This document shows positions 8,676 to 17,182 of a stretch of DNA of 64,000 nucleotides, one piece after another. The notes under the pieces are model-generated. The model did not search any database, was not told the origin of the DNA, and saw nothing but the letters and a program-made list of their open reading frames with translations. The translations under genes and the position numbers were made by a program. Source of the DNA: Bacteroidales bacterium (GTDB lineage: Bacteria > Bacteroidota > Bacteroidia > Bacteroidales > P3); assembly GCA_024400565.1 (NCBI GenBank), contig JAKSMQ010000002.1:27616-91615 (forward strand), read 5' to 3'. How positions within the stretch are numbered: the stretch's first letter is position 1; each line of letters begins with the position of its first letter.

Positions 8676-9305
8676 CTAATCACCATCGTAACCACCTAGG
8701 TTAGGATTTGGATTGGGGTTTTCTTCATTGTTATTGGTACTACCACCATTGTTGTTTGGAGTACCACCCGTTGGGGTGTTGGTGGAGGTGTTGTCGTTTG
8801 CGGACATATCACCCGTACCATCTCCCTCGTTTGCATCGACATTGGGGAGGGACTCTCTCATATGTTCGACCGACTCTAATTGGTCGTTACGAGACACATT
8901 TACAACAACACCCGCAACCTCATTTGTAAGGTTTGCAAAACTACTATTGAGTTTGACTTGGGTTCCAACACTAGTAATGTGGGACGAGGTAAACTCTTCG
9001 ATACGAGAGATGTTGGTAGTGGATGCGTGCACTTCGGGTCGGAGGGTAAAATAGTCGTCGAACTCGACCACATTACCACACACCACCTCTTCACGTGCAT
9101 GGTTCATTACCCTACGTACCATTGCATAGAGTTCTTCGGTGTCGTATGCACTATGTTGTGCAATATCACGACAAATAGTACGAAGTTTCACTTTCGACTT
9201 TCCTTGAGTTCTTACTCCTACGAGTGTTCTTTTTAAAAGTCGATTTTGTTGATAATACAAACTAATTTGTATTGCATTTTTTTCGTTTAGTCTAAAAATC
9301 TCCAT
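8676..9305 (-). CDS. HU-like DNA-binding protein with Asn/Gly/Pro-rich tail
   Basis: 209-residue protein. Residues about 25-105 look like the divergent HU domain of Bacteroidetes often annotated HU-HIG: LRTICRDIAQHSAYDTEELYA, a long helix, then EEVVCGNVVEFDDYFTLRPEV in place of the beta arm. The last 50 or so residues are low complexity (Asn, Gly, Thr, Pro; blocks such as NNNGGSTNNNEENPNPNPN). The likely role is DNA binding, inferred from the fold only. It lies next to the phased palindrome array at 8450 and has its own terminator. The domain assignment is from motif shape, not a search. Confidence 0.7.
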   Translation of the reverse strand: MEIFRLNEKNAIQISLYYQQNRLLKRTLVGVRTQGKSKVKLRTICRDIAQHSAYDTEELYAMVRRVMNHAREEVVCGNVVEFDDYFTLRPEVHASTTNISRIEEFTSSHITSVGTQVKLNSSFANLTNEVAGVVVNVSRNDQLESVEHMRESLPNVDANEGDGTGDMSANDNTSTNTPTGGTPNNNGGSTNNNEENPNPNPNLGGYDGD

Positions 9306-9593
9306 TTTCTTTTTGTTTTAAATTATTATTAAATGTTTTTGTTTTGAAGGATTCTACCTTCGATTCTTCACCCACGTGGGTACTTTTTCTTTTAAGTTTT
9401 TTCATATGCAAGGATATTTAAATTTTTTATTCTTTTTCCTTCAGTCCTTACATAGATAAATATAACAATGGATAGAATAAAAGTCAAGGAAATACAGAAA
9501 AAAAAATTGAACTTTTTTACACAATAGATAATACAATACTGATTTACAATATATAACAACAAAAACTTTTTTTTCAAAAATAGAATAAAAAAG
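9306..9593. other. AT-rich upstream region of the HU-like gene with a 12-bp palindrome
   Basis: About 290 bases, very AT-rich, without a credible gene; the small frame on the minus strand has no family resemblance. It contains the perfect palindrome ACCCACGTGGGT at 9370-9381, 65 bases upstream of the HU-like start codon, a possible operator. No canonical TAnnTTTG box was identified. Confidence 0.4.
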
Positions 9594-9625
9594 GAATAGC
9601 TCCGAGCCGAAGCTCAGAGCTATTC
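9584..9625 (-). terminator. terminator of iorAB
   Basis: GAATAGCTC (9594-9602) pairs with GAGCTATTC (9617-9625), and an inner GAGC/GCTC stem closes a loop that reads TTCG on the minus strand. The minus strand continues with CTTTTTTATT. A T-rich tract also follows on the plus strand, so it may work both ways. Confidence 0.9.
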
Positions 9626-9650
9626 TCTTTTTTATATTTAATACTATATA

Positions 9651-10214
9651 TTATTTGGCATCGCGACCGGCACGGATAGCGGCGAGGTTGCTGTTTACAA
9701 CCTCCTCGCCCTTACGGCCGAAGATGTTCTGGATAGCTTTCTCAAGTTCTGCAAACTCGATGTCGAGATAGGGAGCAGCAGCACCGAGGAGAACCATGTT
9801 GGAGCGGGCCTTTACCTGCTTAGCGATCTCGTTAGCGTCGAAAGCCACGTGGTTCTTAACCTTATCGAGTTCAGCCATCACCTTGTCAAGTTCGGGATAG
9901 TTCTTGATGTTGATGAAAGGAGCACTATTGGTAATTACCCAACCATCCTTAGCAAGGAAGTTGATGTAACGGAGGCTCTCCATGGGCTCAGAGCTGAGGA
10001 TGATGTCAGCTTTGCCCTCGGGGATAACGTCAGCAAAGATGGGCTCGCTGCTGATACGGAGGTGGCTGAATACGGAACCACCGCGCTGCGACATACCGTG
10101 GATTTCGCTCTGTTTAACATTCAGACCAACGCTGAGAGCTGCGTCGCTGATAATCTTGGCTACGGAAACGATACCATCGCCACCTACGCCGCAAAGTATG
10201 ATGTCTTTTTTCAT
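9651..10214 (-). CDS. iorB: indolepyruvate:ferredoxin oxidoreductase, beta subunit
   Basis: Gamma-domain subunit of the 2-oxoacid:ferredoxin oxidoreductase that converts arylpyruvates to aryl-CoA with reduction of ferredoxin, in anaerobic aromatic amino acid metabolism. The 187-residue protein begins with a glycine-rich GVGGDGIVSVAKIIS and contains SEIHGMSQRGGSVFSHLRIS, the diagnostic POR gamma-family motif. It follows iorA on the same strand after a 62-base gap and is followed by a terminator. Confidence 0.93.
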   Translation of the reverse strand: MKKDIILCGVGGDGIVSVAKIISDAALSVGLNVKQSEIHGMSQRGGSVFSHLRISSEPIFADVIPEGKADIILSSEPMESLRYINFLAKDGWVITNSAPFINIKNYPELDKVMAELDKVKNHVAFDANEIAKQVKARSNMVLLGAAAPYLDIEFAELEKAIQNIFGRKGEEVVNSNLAAIRAGRDAK

Positions 10215-10276
10215 TTCTAATCGTTATTAAAGTTGTAAGGTTTATAAGATTAAGTGCCTAAACACAAAACTTAAAA

Positions 10277-11857
10277 CTACTTTTTGAGGTGCTTTTTGAG
10301 TTCTACGAGGCAGGTGCGGTGAGGAATGATGACGGAAACGCCATTGTAGTTGATTTCCTCTTCGAGAATCTTAACAAACTCGTCGTGGTTCTTGGGCAGG
10401 GGAACAATCTCGCGGATGTGATCTTCTTCTACGCCAAGGCCTGCACAGATCTTCCAAAGCTTGCTGTGGGCAGAAGAGGGCTGACCGCCAGTCATAGCGG
10501 TGATGTCGTTGTCGAGAATCATTACAACAACGTTAGCCTTCTCGTTGACACAGTCCAAAAGACCAGTCATACCGCTGTGACCGAAAGTACCGTCGCCGAT
10601 AACTGCGAACGAGGGGAAGATACCCATCTCGCTGGCACCCTTGGCCATAGTGATGGAAGCACCCATACAAACGGTGGTGTTGATAGCACCCATGTTGAAA
10701 CCGAGGGTGTAGCATCCGATGTCGCCGAATACGCGGCCCTGTTCGTATTTCTTCAGTACGTCGAGTACTGCATTGTAGCTGTCAATGTGGGGGCAACCCT
10801 GGCAGAGTGCGGGAGGACGGTTGGTAACAACCTCGGGGATAGCTGCACCAGCTTCAACTTCGCGGCCGAGAGCCTTGGCAACCTTCTCGGCGTTGAGCTC
10901 GCCGTCGCGACGGATAGTCTCGTCGAGGCGACCCATAACTTTCTTGCCTTTGCCGAGGAAACCTTTAACATGCTCTTCTACGTAGGGCTGACCATCTTCG
11001 AGAACGAGGATTTCGTCGCACTCGTCGTAGAGCTTGTTGATCATCTTATAGGGAAGAGGATACTGGGTTACCTTTACGACAGGATAAGGACAATTGCCGC
11101 CAGGGAAGTTTTCCATCAGGTAGTTGAAAGCGATACCGGTGGTAATGATACCGAGTTTCTTGTCGGTACCCTCGAAATATTTGTTGAAACCGCTTTCTTC
11201 GCTGCTCTGGGTGAAGAGAGGCTGCTTGTCGATAAGGTTGCGATAGAGACGCTTTGCATTAGCGGGAAGCAGTACGAAGCTTGCGGGGTCGCTGGGAGCG
11301 GTAATGGGGTTCTGGGGGAGAGCAGCACGACGCTCAACACCGGCACGGCTGTGAGCCAGACGGGTGGGGATACGGTAGAGGATAGGAGTGCCGAGTTTCT
11401 CGGAGAGCTCGTAGCCGAAGAATACCATATCGTAAGCTTCCTGCTGGTTGCTGGGTTCAAGCATGGGGATCATTGCCCAGTGGCCGTAGTAGCGGCTGTC
11501 CTGCTCGTCCTGGCTGGAGAACATGGAGGGGTCGTCAGCTACAACAACAATAACGCCCTTGGTACCGATGATAGCGGCATTCATGAAGGGGTCGCCACAA
11601 ACGTTGAGACCTACGTGTTTCATACAGGTCATAGCACGCTTACCGGCATAAGCAACGCCGATAGAAGCCTCGAGAGCGGTCTTCTCGTTAGCACACCAGT
11701 TGGCTACGATACCTTTTTCTTTAGCTTCTTTCGATTTGATTACAAACTCAGTAATCTGAGTGGAGGGGGTGCCAGGATAGCTGTTGATAGCACTACCGCC
11801 TGCGTCTATAAATGCTTGGGCAATGGCTTCGTCGCCCAGAAGGAGTGTTTTTGCCAT
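10277..11857 (-). CDS. iorA: indolepyruvate:ferredoxin oxidoreductase, alpha subunit (no ferredoxin domain)
   Basis: Thiamine diphosphate-dependent subunit of 526 residues. The N-terminal pyrimidine-binding region includes SAINSYPGTPSTQITEF; the C-terminal region contains CQGCPHIDSYNAV and the thiamine diphosphate motif GDGTFGHSGMTGLLD followed by LDNDITAMTGGQPSS. The archaeal prototype carries two 4Fe-4S clusters in a C-terminal ferredoxin domain; here the protein stops right after the thiamine-binding domain (ending VELKKHLKK), so electrons must leave by another route. Forms a complex with IorB. A good promoter lies 47 bases upstream. Confidence 0.93.
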   Translation of the reverse strand: MAKTLLLGDEAIAQAFIDAGGSAINSYPGTPSTQITEFVIKSKEAKEKGIVANWCANEKTALEASIGVAYAGKRAMTCMKHVGLNVCGDPFMNAAIIGTKGVIVVVADDPSMFSSQDEQDSRYYGHWAMIPMLEPSNQQEAYDMVFFGYELSEKLGTPILYRIPTRLAHSRAGVERRAALPQNPITAPSDPASFVLLPANAKRLYRNLIDKQPLFTQSSEESGFNKYFEGTDKKLGIITTGIAFNYLMENFPGGNCPYPVVKVTQYPLPYKMINKLYDECDEILVLEDGQPYVEEHVKGFLGKGKKVMGRLDETIRRDGELNAEKVAKALGREVEAGAAIPEVVTNRPPALCQGCPHIDSYNAVLDVLKKYEQGRVFGDIGCYTLGFNMGAINTTVCMGASITMAKGASEMGIFPSFAVIGDGTFGHSGMTGLLDCVNEKANVVVMILDNDITAMTGGQPSSAHSKLWKICAGLGVEEDHIREIVPLPKNHDEFVKILEEEINYNGVSVIIPHRTCLVELKKHLKK

Positions 11858-11903
11858 ATATTTGTATGTTTTTATTATGAATCTATATTAAAATTTGAGT
11901 TTG

Positions 11904-11935
11904 CAAAATTAGTAAAAAGAATCGACATAGACAAA
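11904..11935 (-). promoter_or_regulatory. promoter of iorAB
   Basis: On the minus strand TTTG (11935-11932) and TAATTTTG (11911-11904) are 20 bp apart, an exact Bacteroidetes promoter. Confidence 0.75.
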
Positions 11936-11952
11936 TCATTTTACTAATCTAC

Positions 11953-13464
11953 TCATTTTCTACTAATTGAAAGGATAAAACTTACTATTCTTTCGGGCAC
12001 CTCGGGGTCGATGGTCTGCTCAATGAAGAGACTTTCCGAAGGGCTGCCCGTGGTACATTTCTGGAAGAAATGGTTGAGTCCTACCAGGAGTCCTGTCTGA
12101 ACATTTTTATTGTTAAGGCAGAGCATGTTTATTCTCTCAATATTCTCAGCCGTCACCTGACAGTCAAGAACGCCATTGAGAGCCAGAATGGGACATTTCA
12201 CCTTGGGCAGATAGGTGGCGGGGTCGAGTTGCAGGAAGGCTCTTATCCATGGATGGTTAAGCTGCTGGGCCCACACATAGGAGTCGGTATGGCGAAGGCT
12301 GATCTGCTTCTGTTCCTCCTTGGTGAGTGAGGCCGCATGGCGGTCGATAATACTGGCCACCTTCTTCTGCATCTCCTCGTCGGGAGTGGCTGATGCAATG
12401 GAGAATATCTCTTTTATGCATTCCATACGGATTTTGCAAAGACGCTCATCCACACCTTGGGCACGCATGATGGCTCCGTTCTGCTGAATCAGAACTTCCG
12501 AGCCCGAATATCCGGGACCTGCCATCATTACCACGAATGCCACCTTCCTGTTACGGGCGGCGATGATGGGGGCTATGGCTCCGCCCTCGCTATGGCCCAG
12601 GATGCCCACCTGGCGGGAATCTACCTCGGGACGCTTTCTCAGGTAGTTGAACATGGCCTCAGCATCGTCGGCAAAATCCCATGTTGTCGCCGTAGCCACT
12701 TCGCCTTTGGACCCGCCCACGCCACGGTCGTCGTAGCGGAGGGTTGCAATACCCTGCTTGGCCAGCTCGTTGGCCAATATGAGGAAAGGCTTGTGGAGAT
12801 AGACCTCCTCGTCGCGGTTCTGCTGTCCGCTTCCCGACACCAGGACGACAGCAGTATAGCCCTTTTCGCCCGTAGCAGCTATGGTCGGAATAGCCAGCGT
12901 TCCAGCCAGTTCTACCTCGTTGCCCTTCTTGTCCTTGTGTTTGACAACAACCTGTTCGGCTCGGAAGGCATAAGGGGGTTCTGGGGTCTGGGGACGGTTG
13001 AAAGTGGTCATAGTGTCACAAGGGGTAAGCCTGATATCGAAGCGACTCATTCCCTGACGGAAAGTACCCGTAAAGGTAGAATCCTTGTGACTGTACACCA
13101 AGGTCATCTTCACGCCCAGACCTGGGATTGAGAAACGGAGGGTATCGTTGACAAAGGAGAAGTCGTCGTCGGCCTGAAAAGGCTGTGGAGTCTGCATAGG
13201 ACTGTATAATACAGGATAGAGGTCGGTAAGCAGATGGTCGCCCGACTGGCCTGTCATCTGTTTGATTATATTGAGGGCATTCTCAGTACTCTCGGCATTC
13301 TTCGTCTTCCATTCCGAGAAGAGATTCTGCATACACAGGTTGATCGGAAGAGAGGCTTCCTCCAGGACACCTTCCCACCAGCGGTTCTTCCACTCGGGAG
13401 GAATCTGGGCAAAGGAGGTAGAAAGAATCAGGGTAAAGAGCGATACGAGTAGTAAGCGTTTCAT
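11953..13464 (-). CDS. exported alpha/beta hydrolase
   Basis: 503-residue hydrolase with a Sec signal peptide (MKRLLLVSLFTLILSTSFAQ). After an N-terminal beta-rich domain of about 170 residues comes an alpha/beta hydrolase fold: VVLVSGSGQQNRDE near the oxyanion strand, RYDDRGVGGS, the nucleophile elbow GHSEGG, and a C-terminal LNGVLDCQV (acid) with the late His in LNHFFQ. Substrate unknown; such proteins are generally esterases or peptidase-like in the periplasm. It is transcribed toward iorA and separated from gldD by a 29-base gap. Confidence 0.85.
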   Translation of the reverse strand: MKRLLLVSLFTLILSTSFAQIPPEWKNRWWEGVLEEASLPINLCMQNLFSEWKTKNAESTENALNIIKQMTGQSGDHLLTDLYPVLYSPMQTPQPFQADDDFSFVNDTLRFSIPGLGVKMTLVYSHKDSTFTGTFRQGMSRFDIRLTPCDTMTTFNRPQTPEPPYAFRAEQVVVKHKDKKGNEVELAGTLAIPTIAATGEKGYTAVVLVSGSGQQNRDEEVYLHKPFLILANELAKQGIATLRYDDRGVGGSKGEVATATTWDFADDAEAMFNYLRKRPEVDSRQVGILGHSEGGAIAPIIAARNRKVAFVVMMAGPGYSGSEVLIQQNGAIMRAQGVDERLCKIRMECIKEIFSIASATPDEEMQKKVASIIDRHAASLTKEEQKQISLRHTDSYVWAQQLNHPWIRAFLQLDPATYLPKVKCPILALNGVLDCQVTAENIERINMLCLNNKNVQTGLLVGLNHFFQKCTTGSPSESLFIEQTIDPEVPERIVSFILSISRK

Positions 13465-13493
13465 GGTCAGTTTTGTTTACATGGTTATGCGTG

Positions 13494-14078
13494 TTATTCT
13501 CTCCAGCGGAGGGTTTCGAGCAGATGGACAAGGTCCTTCTGCAGATAGTCGAGCACAGGAGCCAGACTGTCGTTGTTGGGTGTGCAGTCGAGATAGAGAC
13601 TACCGCGAAGGAAATGGTTCACGCTGTCGGTCACCCAGAACTGATAGGTAGAAGCCACGTTGCTTCCCTTGAGAAGATAAGTGGTGGCATAGACCCTGTT
13701 GTGGGGATCGACATAGTTATTTTCATCTACGCCCGAAGAATAATCGAAATGCATCTTCAGCAGCTCGTAGCTTGTATCTATCTGGCCGCGGAGGTCCTGA
13801 GGACCAGCCAGGGGCTTATAGCTCAGGAACACGACGCCCTTATAGTCGGGATAGAGCACATCTACCCATTTGTCGCGGCGTTCGTTCTTCTTTACCGACA
13901 CATTGGCGTTGGTTGCACACTCAAAGGTAAATGGGAGAGCGGCTGTATCAAATGAGGTATACTCCTTGGGCGGGAAATCAAAGCGGAGATAGGCTACGGG
14001 CTTGGGCGTATAGTCGTTATTGCTACAGCCTGCAAGGAGCAATATTGAAACAAGACTTAGAAAAAGTATCTTCTTCAT
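13494..14078 (-). CDS. gldD: gliding motility lipoprotein GldD
   Basis: 194-residue lipoprotein; signal peptide with lipobox LLAGC at residues 14-18. It matches GldD in its AYLRFDFPPKEYTSFD opening and the GQIDTSYELLKMHF and TTYLLKGSNVASTYQFWVTDSVNHFLRGSLYL segments. GldD is required for gliding and T9SS function in flavobacteria; here it is more likely part of secretion than motility. Its presence agrees with the T9SS-tailed giant protein at 37359-45530, although no other gld/por genes are in the window. Confidence 0.92.
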   Translation of the reverse strand: MKKILFLSLVSILLLAGCSNNDYTPKPVAYLRFDFPPKEYTSFDTAALPFTFECATNANVSVKKNERRDKWVDVLYPDYKGVVFLSYKPLAGPQDLRGQIDTSYELLKMHFDYSSGVDENNYVDPHNRVYATTYLLKGSNVASTYQFWVTDSVNHFLRGSLYLDCTPNNDSLAPVLDYLQKDLVHLLETLRWRE

Positions 14079-14107
14079 AGCGGGAAATGTATTTCTTTTC
14101 AGGTTTA

Positions 14108-14557
14108 TTATCTCAGGACCAGATGCTGCTTGCTCAGTTTCCTGTCAAAGAGCACTATTCCTGTATGGTAAAGGTCGATTGTAGTCGTGGCTTCAGCCAA
14201 CGCACAACATTGTTTCCATTGTTCCTCTCTTGCCCTGTTGCGATGGGGGAATGGAACCAGAAGGATATCGTTGGGCGTGATGGGCTGCTGCCCCCAGGCC
14301 ATCAGTTTGGTTTCGGGAGCGGCATGGCCTACAATCCGCTTTATCTTATCGTCGTGGGTTATCACAAACAGGGCGTGAGGTCTCAGATGGTTGCTCATCT
14401 TGTAGACCGTCTCTTCGAAATGGTTTTCAATACCCAGAAGCACGCGTCTGCGACGGCCGAGTCTTGCAAACAATACCTTGCGGTAGAGATTGAACACAAA
14501 CGGCGAATGCAGATTGTATTGCGTTTTGGCTTTGAGTATGAAACCGACCCTGTTCAC
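14108..14557 (-). CDS. probable remnant of a class I methyltransferase-like protein
   Basis: 149 residues. The opening (FILKAKTQYNLHSPFVFNLYRKVLF) matches the start of a Bacteroidetes group of SAM-dependent methyltransferase-like proteins that carry YxxHSPFVF, normally around 230-260 residues. The glycine-rich SAM loop expected next is missing, and the sequence jumps to VLLGIENHFEETVYKM and then a C-terminal part (TIDLYHTGIVLFDRKLSKQHLVLR) that resembles the family's end. I infer an internal deletion. The frame is open and codon use normal, so a shortened protein may still be made. It sits between pcm and gldD on the same strand. Confidence 0.6.
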   Translation of the reverse strand: MNRVGFILKAKTQYNLHSPFVFNLYRKVLFARLGRRRRVLLGIENHFEETVYKMSNHLRPHALFVITHDDKIKRIVGHAAPETKLMAWGQQPITPNDILLVPFPHRNRAREEQWKQCCALAEATTTIDLYHTGIVLFDRKLSKQHLVLR

Positions 14558-14575
14558 TTGAGTTATGATATTTTG

Positions 14576-15226
14576 TCAGAACTGTCTTCCGCCCAGCATA
14601 GGCACGAAACGGAAATCGCCAAAGGTTTCTATAACAGGTTCGCCCTCAGTCTTGAGGAGACGTTGCATCTTCTGATGCTCATCGCCTACGGGAATGACCA
14701 TATAGCCGCCCACCTTAAGCTGGTCGACCAGGGGCTGGGGAATATAGGGAGCTCCGCACGTAATGATGATACGATCGTAGGGGCTGTAGTCTATCTCGGT
14801 AAGGCCTTTGTATCCGTCGCCGAGGAAACATTGGGCACGATAGTGCTGCTCGGCCAGAAGGCGTTTGGTCTTGTCGAAAAGACCTTTCTGGCGTTCGATA
14901 GAGAACACTCGGGCTCCCATCTTGCAGAGTACCGCCGTCTGGTAGCCGCTACCCGTTCCTATCTCCAGCACCTTCATGCCAGGTTTGAGTTCGAGCAGCT
15001 GACTCTGAAAGGCTACGGTAGAGGGATGAGAGATGGTCTGGTCGCAGTTGATAGGAAGAGCCCTGTCGTCGTAGGCATGATTGTCGAGGGCCGAATCCAT
15101 AAAGAAATGGCGGGGCACTTCGTTCATGGCTCTCAGCACATTCTCGTCGGTTATTCCTTTAGCCCGCAGAGCCTGTACCATGCGATGACGCATTCCCTGG
15201 TGTTTAAGTGTGTCGATATGTGGCAT
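14576..15226 (-). CDS. pcm: protein-L-isoaspartate O-methyltransferase
   Basis: Repairs isoaspartyl residues in damaged proteins using S-adenosylmethionine. 216 residues with the family start (MRHRMVQALRAKGITDENVLRAMNEVPRHFF in outline), QTISHPSTVAFQ, and the SAM-binding motif EIGTGSGYQTAVL followed by VFSIE. The C-terminal ITCGAPYIPQPLVDQLKVGG is also typical. It lies six bases downstream of the HAD gene and 18 bases upstream of the methyltransferase remnant, so probably in the thiL-HAD-pcm operon. Confidence 0.95.
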   Translation of the reverse strand: MPHIDTLKHQGMRHRMVQALRAKGITDENVLRAMNEVPRHFFMDSALDNHAYDDRALPINCDQTISHPSTVAFQSQLLELKPGMKVLEIGTGSGYQTAVLCKMGARVFSIERQKGLFDKTKRLLAEQHYRAQCFLGDGYKGLTEIDYSPYDRIIITCGAPYIPQPLVDQLKVGGYMVIPVGDEHQKMQRLLKTEGEPVIETFGDFRFVPMLGGRQF

Positions 15227-15232
15227 AGAGCG

Positions 15233-15862
15233 TTAGTCGTTTTTGAGTTTGAAATCCTCGTCGAAGAGTTGGGTGAGGTCGGTATCGGGGTCGAGACGCA
15301 ACGCCTTGAGGCCTGCCTTTCGGGCTCCCTCACAATGGCCCTCGCGATCATCAATCATCAGAGTCTCTTCGGGGTTGAGCTGGTATTTGTTCAGAATATG
15401 ACTGAAAGCCTGAAGGCTGGGCTTGCGGCATCCGATAGCATGGGAGAAGAAGGCCTCCTCGAAACATTGACCTGTAAAATCGAATCCTGCCCTTCGACCC
15501 AGCTCTTCCTTAAAGAAGAGGGCATTTATCTCATCGCTATTGCTCAGCAGGAAGGTCCGATAATGGTTTCTTACCCCTTTCAGAAGTTCCACATGACTCA
15601 TGGGGAATGCCGTAATGAGGGTATTCCAGCAATCGGTTATCTCTTCGTCCGACAAATTGCATCCAAGCAGGCTGCGTACCTCGTCGAAGAAGACACGGCT
15701 GCTTATCTCGTCGCTTTCGAAGCGTTCGGTAAGGCCCGAACCCACCAGCAGGTCATAGGGTTTCTCTGCCCCTACTCCCAAGGCGTGGAAACGCTGGTCG
15801 ATAAGGTCGAGGTCGATGGTGATAACAGGCCCGCAAAGATCGAAGATAATATTCTTAATCAT
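15233..15862 (-). CDS. HAD-superfamily hydrolase (YihX-like)
   Basis: 209 residues. Motif I reads IIFDLCGPVI: the nucleophile Asp is present, but the second Asp of DxD is replaced by Cys, as in the DxG-type subgroup (FDLGGV). Motif II is FLLSNSDE, motif III is the Lys in GCRKP, and motif IV is LMIDDREGH. The helical cap lies between residues 15 and 90. Likely a small-molecule phosphatase; substrate unknown. Nine bases separate it from thiL upstream and six from pcm downstream. Confidence 0.85.
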   Translation of the reverse strand: MIKNIIFDLCGPVITIDLDLIDQRFHALGVGAEKPYDLLVGSGLTERFESDEISSRVFFDEVRSLLGCNLSDEEITDCWNTLITAFPMSHVELLKGVRNHYRTFLLSNSDEINALFFKEELGRRAGFDFTGQCFEEAFFSHAIGCRKPSLQAFSHILNKYQLNPEETLMIDDREGHCEGARKAGLKALRLDPDTDLTQLFDEDFKLKND

Positions 15863-15871
15863 GGTCGGAAA

Positions 15872-16930
15872 CTATTCTTCGTGAGCCTGCCAGCCCTGAG
15901 CCACAAGGGTGATGGTGGTATTCTGAGGGGTTACCATTACGGCGGGCATACCCTTCTCGGTAATATGACCTATGATGGTAATCTCCTTGCTGTCTTTGAG
16001 TTTGTCGTAGTCTTTCTGACTGATGGTGAAGAGCAGTTCGTAGTCCTCGCCTCCATTGAGGGCGTTGCTTACGGGGAGCATATTCTTGCTCATCTCGGAG
16101 CAGACGCGGGTGGTCTGATAGTCGATGGGGAGTTTCTCCTCGTACACCTCGCAGCCGCAGTCCGACTGTTTGCAGATATGGAGCAATTCGGAGGCCAGAC
16201 CGTCGCTTACATCTATCATCGAGGTGGGAACAATGTCCTTCTCGGCCAGCATCTTCACGATGTCGATACGGGGCTCGGGCTTAAGATAGCGTTCGAGGAT
16301 GTAGTCGTAGCTGTCCAGGTCGGGCTGGAAGTTGGGGTTGGCCTGGTAGGTCACCTTTTCGCGTTCCAGTACCAGCAGTCCCGAATAGGCACTTCCGAGG
16401 TCGCCGCTCACGCAGATCAGGTCATGCAGCTGGGCTCCCTTTCGGTAGGTAATACGCTCTTTGTCTACCTCGCCTATGGAGGTTACGGTAATGATGATGC
16501 CCGAGAGAGAGGTATTGGTATCGCCGCCCACCAGGTCGACATCATAGCGTTCGCAACAGATACGGATACCTGCATACAGCTCTTCGAGGGCCTCGACGCT
16601 GAAACGGTTGCTGACAGCCACGCTTACCAGCACCTGTCTGGGGATGGCATTCATGGCGGCGATATTGCTCAGGCTGGTTGCTACAGCCTTATAGCCCAGA
16701 TGTTTCAGAGGGGTATACATCATGTCGAAATGTACGCCTTCTACCAAGGTATCGGTACTGACAACAGTCTTTTTCTTGCCCGTTCCTATCACGGCACAGT
16801 CGTCGCCCACGCCTTTCACGGTACTTTTGTTCTGGGTCTTGAATCCGTCGGTCAGTCGGTTGATGAGGGCAAATTCGCCCAGCTGGCTCAGTTCGGTACG
16901 TCCTTCTTCTTCGTATTGCAGGTTGTCCAT
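15872..16930 (-). CDS. thiL: thiamine-monophosphate kinase
   Basis: Phosphorylates thiamine phosphate to the active cofactor thiamine diphosphate. 352 residues, slightly longer than the E. coli enzyme. Motifs: GEFALINRLTDGF at the N-terminus, GVGDDCAVIG (Mg/ATP binding), STDTLVEGVHFD, the NLSNIAAMNA-type strand (SLSNIAAMNAIPRQ), VGGDTN and SMIDVSDGLASELLHIC. First gene of the minus-strand group thiL-HAD-pcm. The cofactor it makes is used by IorA nearby, though this may be chance. Confidence 0.95.
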   Translation of the reverse strand: MDNLQYEEEGRTELSQLGEFALINRLTDGFKTQNKSTVKGVGDDCAVIGTGKKKTVVSTDTLVEGVHFDMMYTPLKHLGYKAVATSLSNIAAMNAIPRQVLVSVAVSNRFSVEALEELYAGIRICCERYDVDLVGGDTNTSLSGIIITVTSIGEVDKERITYRKGAQLHDLICVSGDLGSAYSGLLVLEREKVTYQANPNFQPDLDSYDYILERYLKPEPRIDIVKMLAEKDIVPTSMIDVSDGLASELLHICKQSDCGCEVYEEKLPIDYQTTRVCSEMSKNMLPVSNALNGGEDYELLFTISQKDYDKLKDSKEITIIGHITEKGMPAVMVTPQNTTITLVAQGWQAHEE

Positions 16931-17017
16931 GTTCTTTGTGCTTATTTATTTTAGATATATAATAACGGCACAAATCGATATTTATTGCATTTTCTCTTCA
17001 ATATGCCAATATTTTTG

Positions 17018-17025
17018 TATCTTTG
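17018..17025 (+). promoter_or_regulatory. possible -7 box upstream of dus
   Basis: TATCTTTG at 17018-17025 fits the -7 consensus. No good TTTG lies 19-21 bp upstream and the leader would be about 150 bases, so this is a weaker call. Confidence 0.4.
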
Positions 17026-17182
17026 CATTCGGAAACAGGAAGGAATCTGGTCTCGAAATGTTTCATTCTCACCACACTTGACCCGTTTTTGAACAATTCC
17101 CTCTCCCCGAAGAAATCCCTACGAAGGTCCTCCTATCCGATATTGCCCACAACTACCCTAACGATTAAGAACTCCCAATAAT

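Noticed and set aside
10289-11947. 552-codon open frame opposite iorA
   Set aside because: Shadow of iorA; no domain signature.
14087-16954. 955-codon open frame on the plus strand
   Set aside because: Antisense to gldD, pcm, HAD and thiL, which all have clear family motifs; no motif in the long frame. A GC-skew artefact of codon use.
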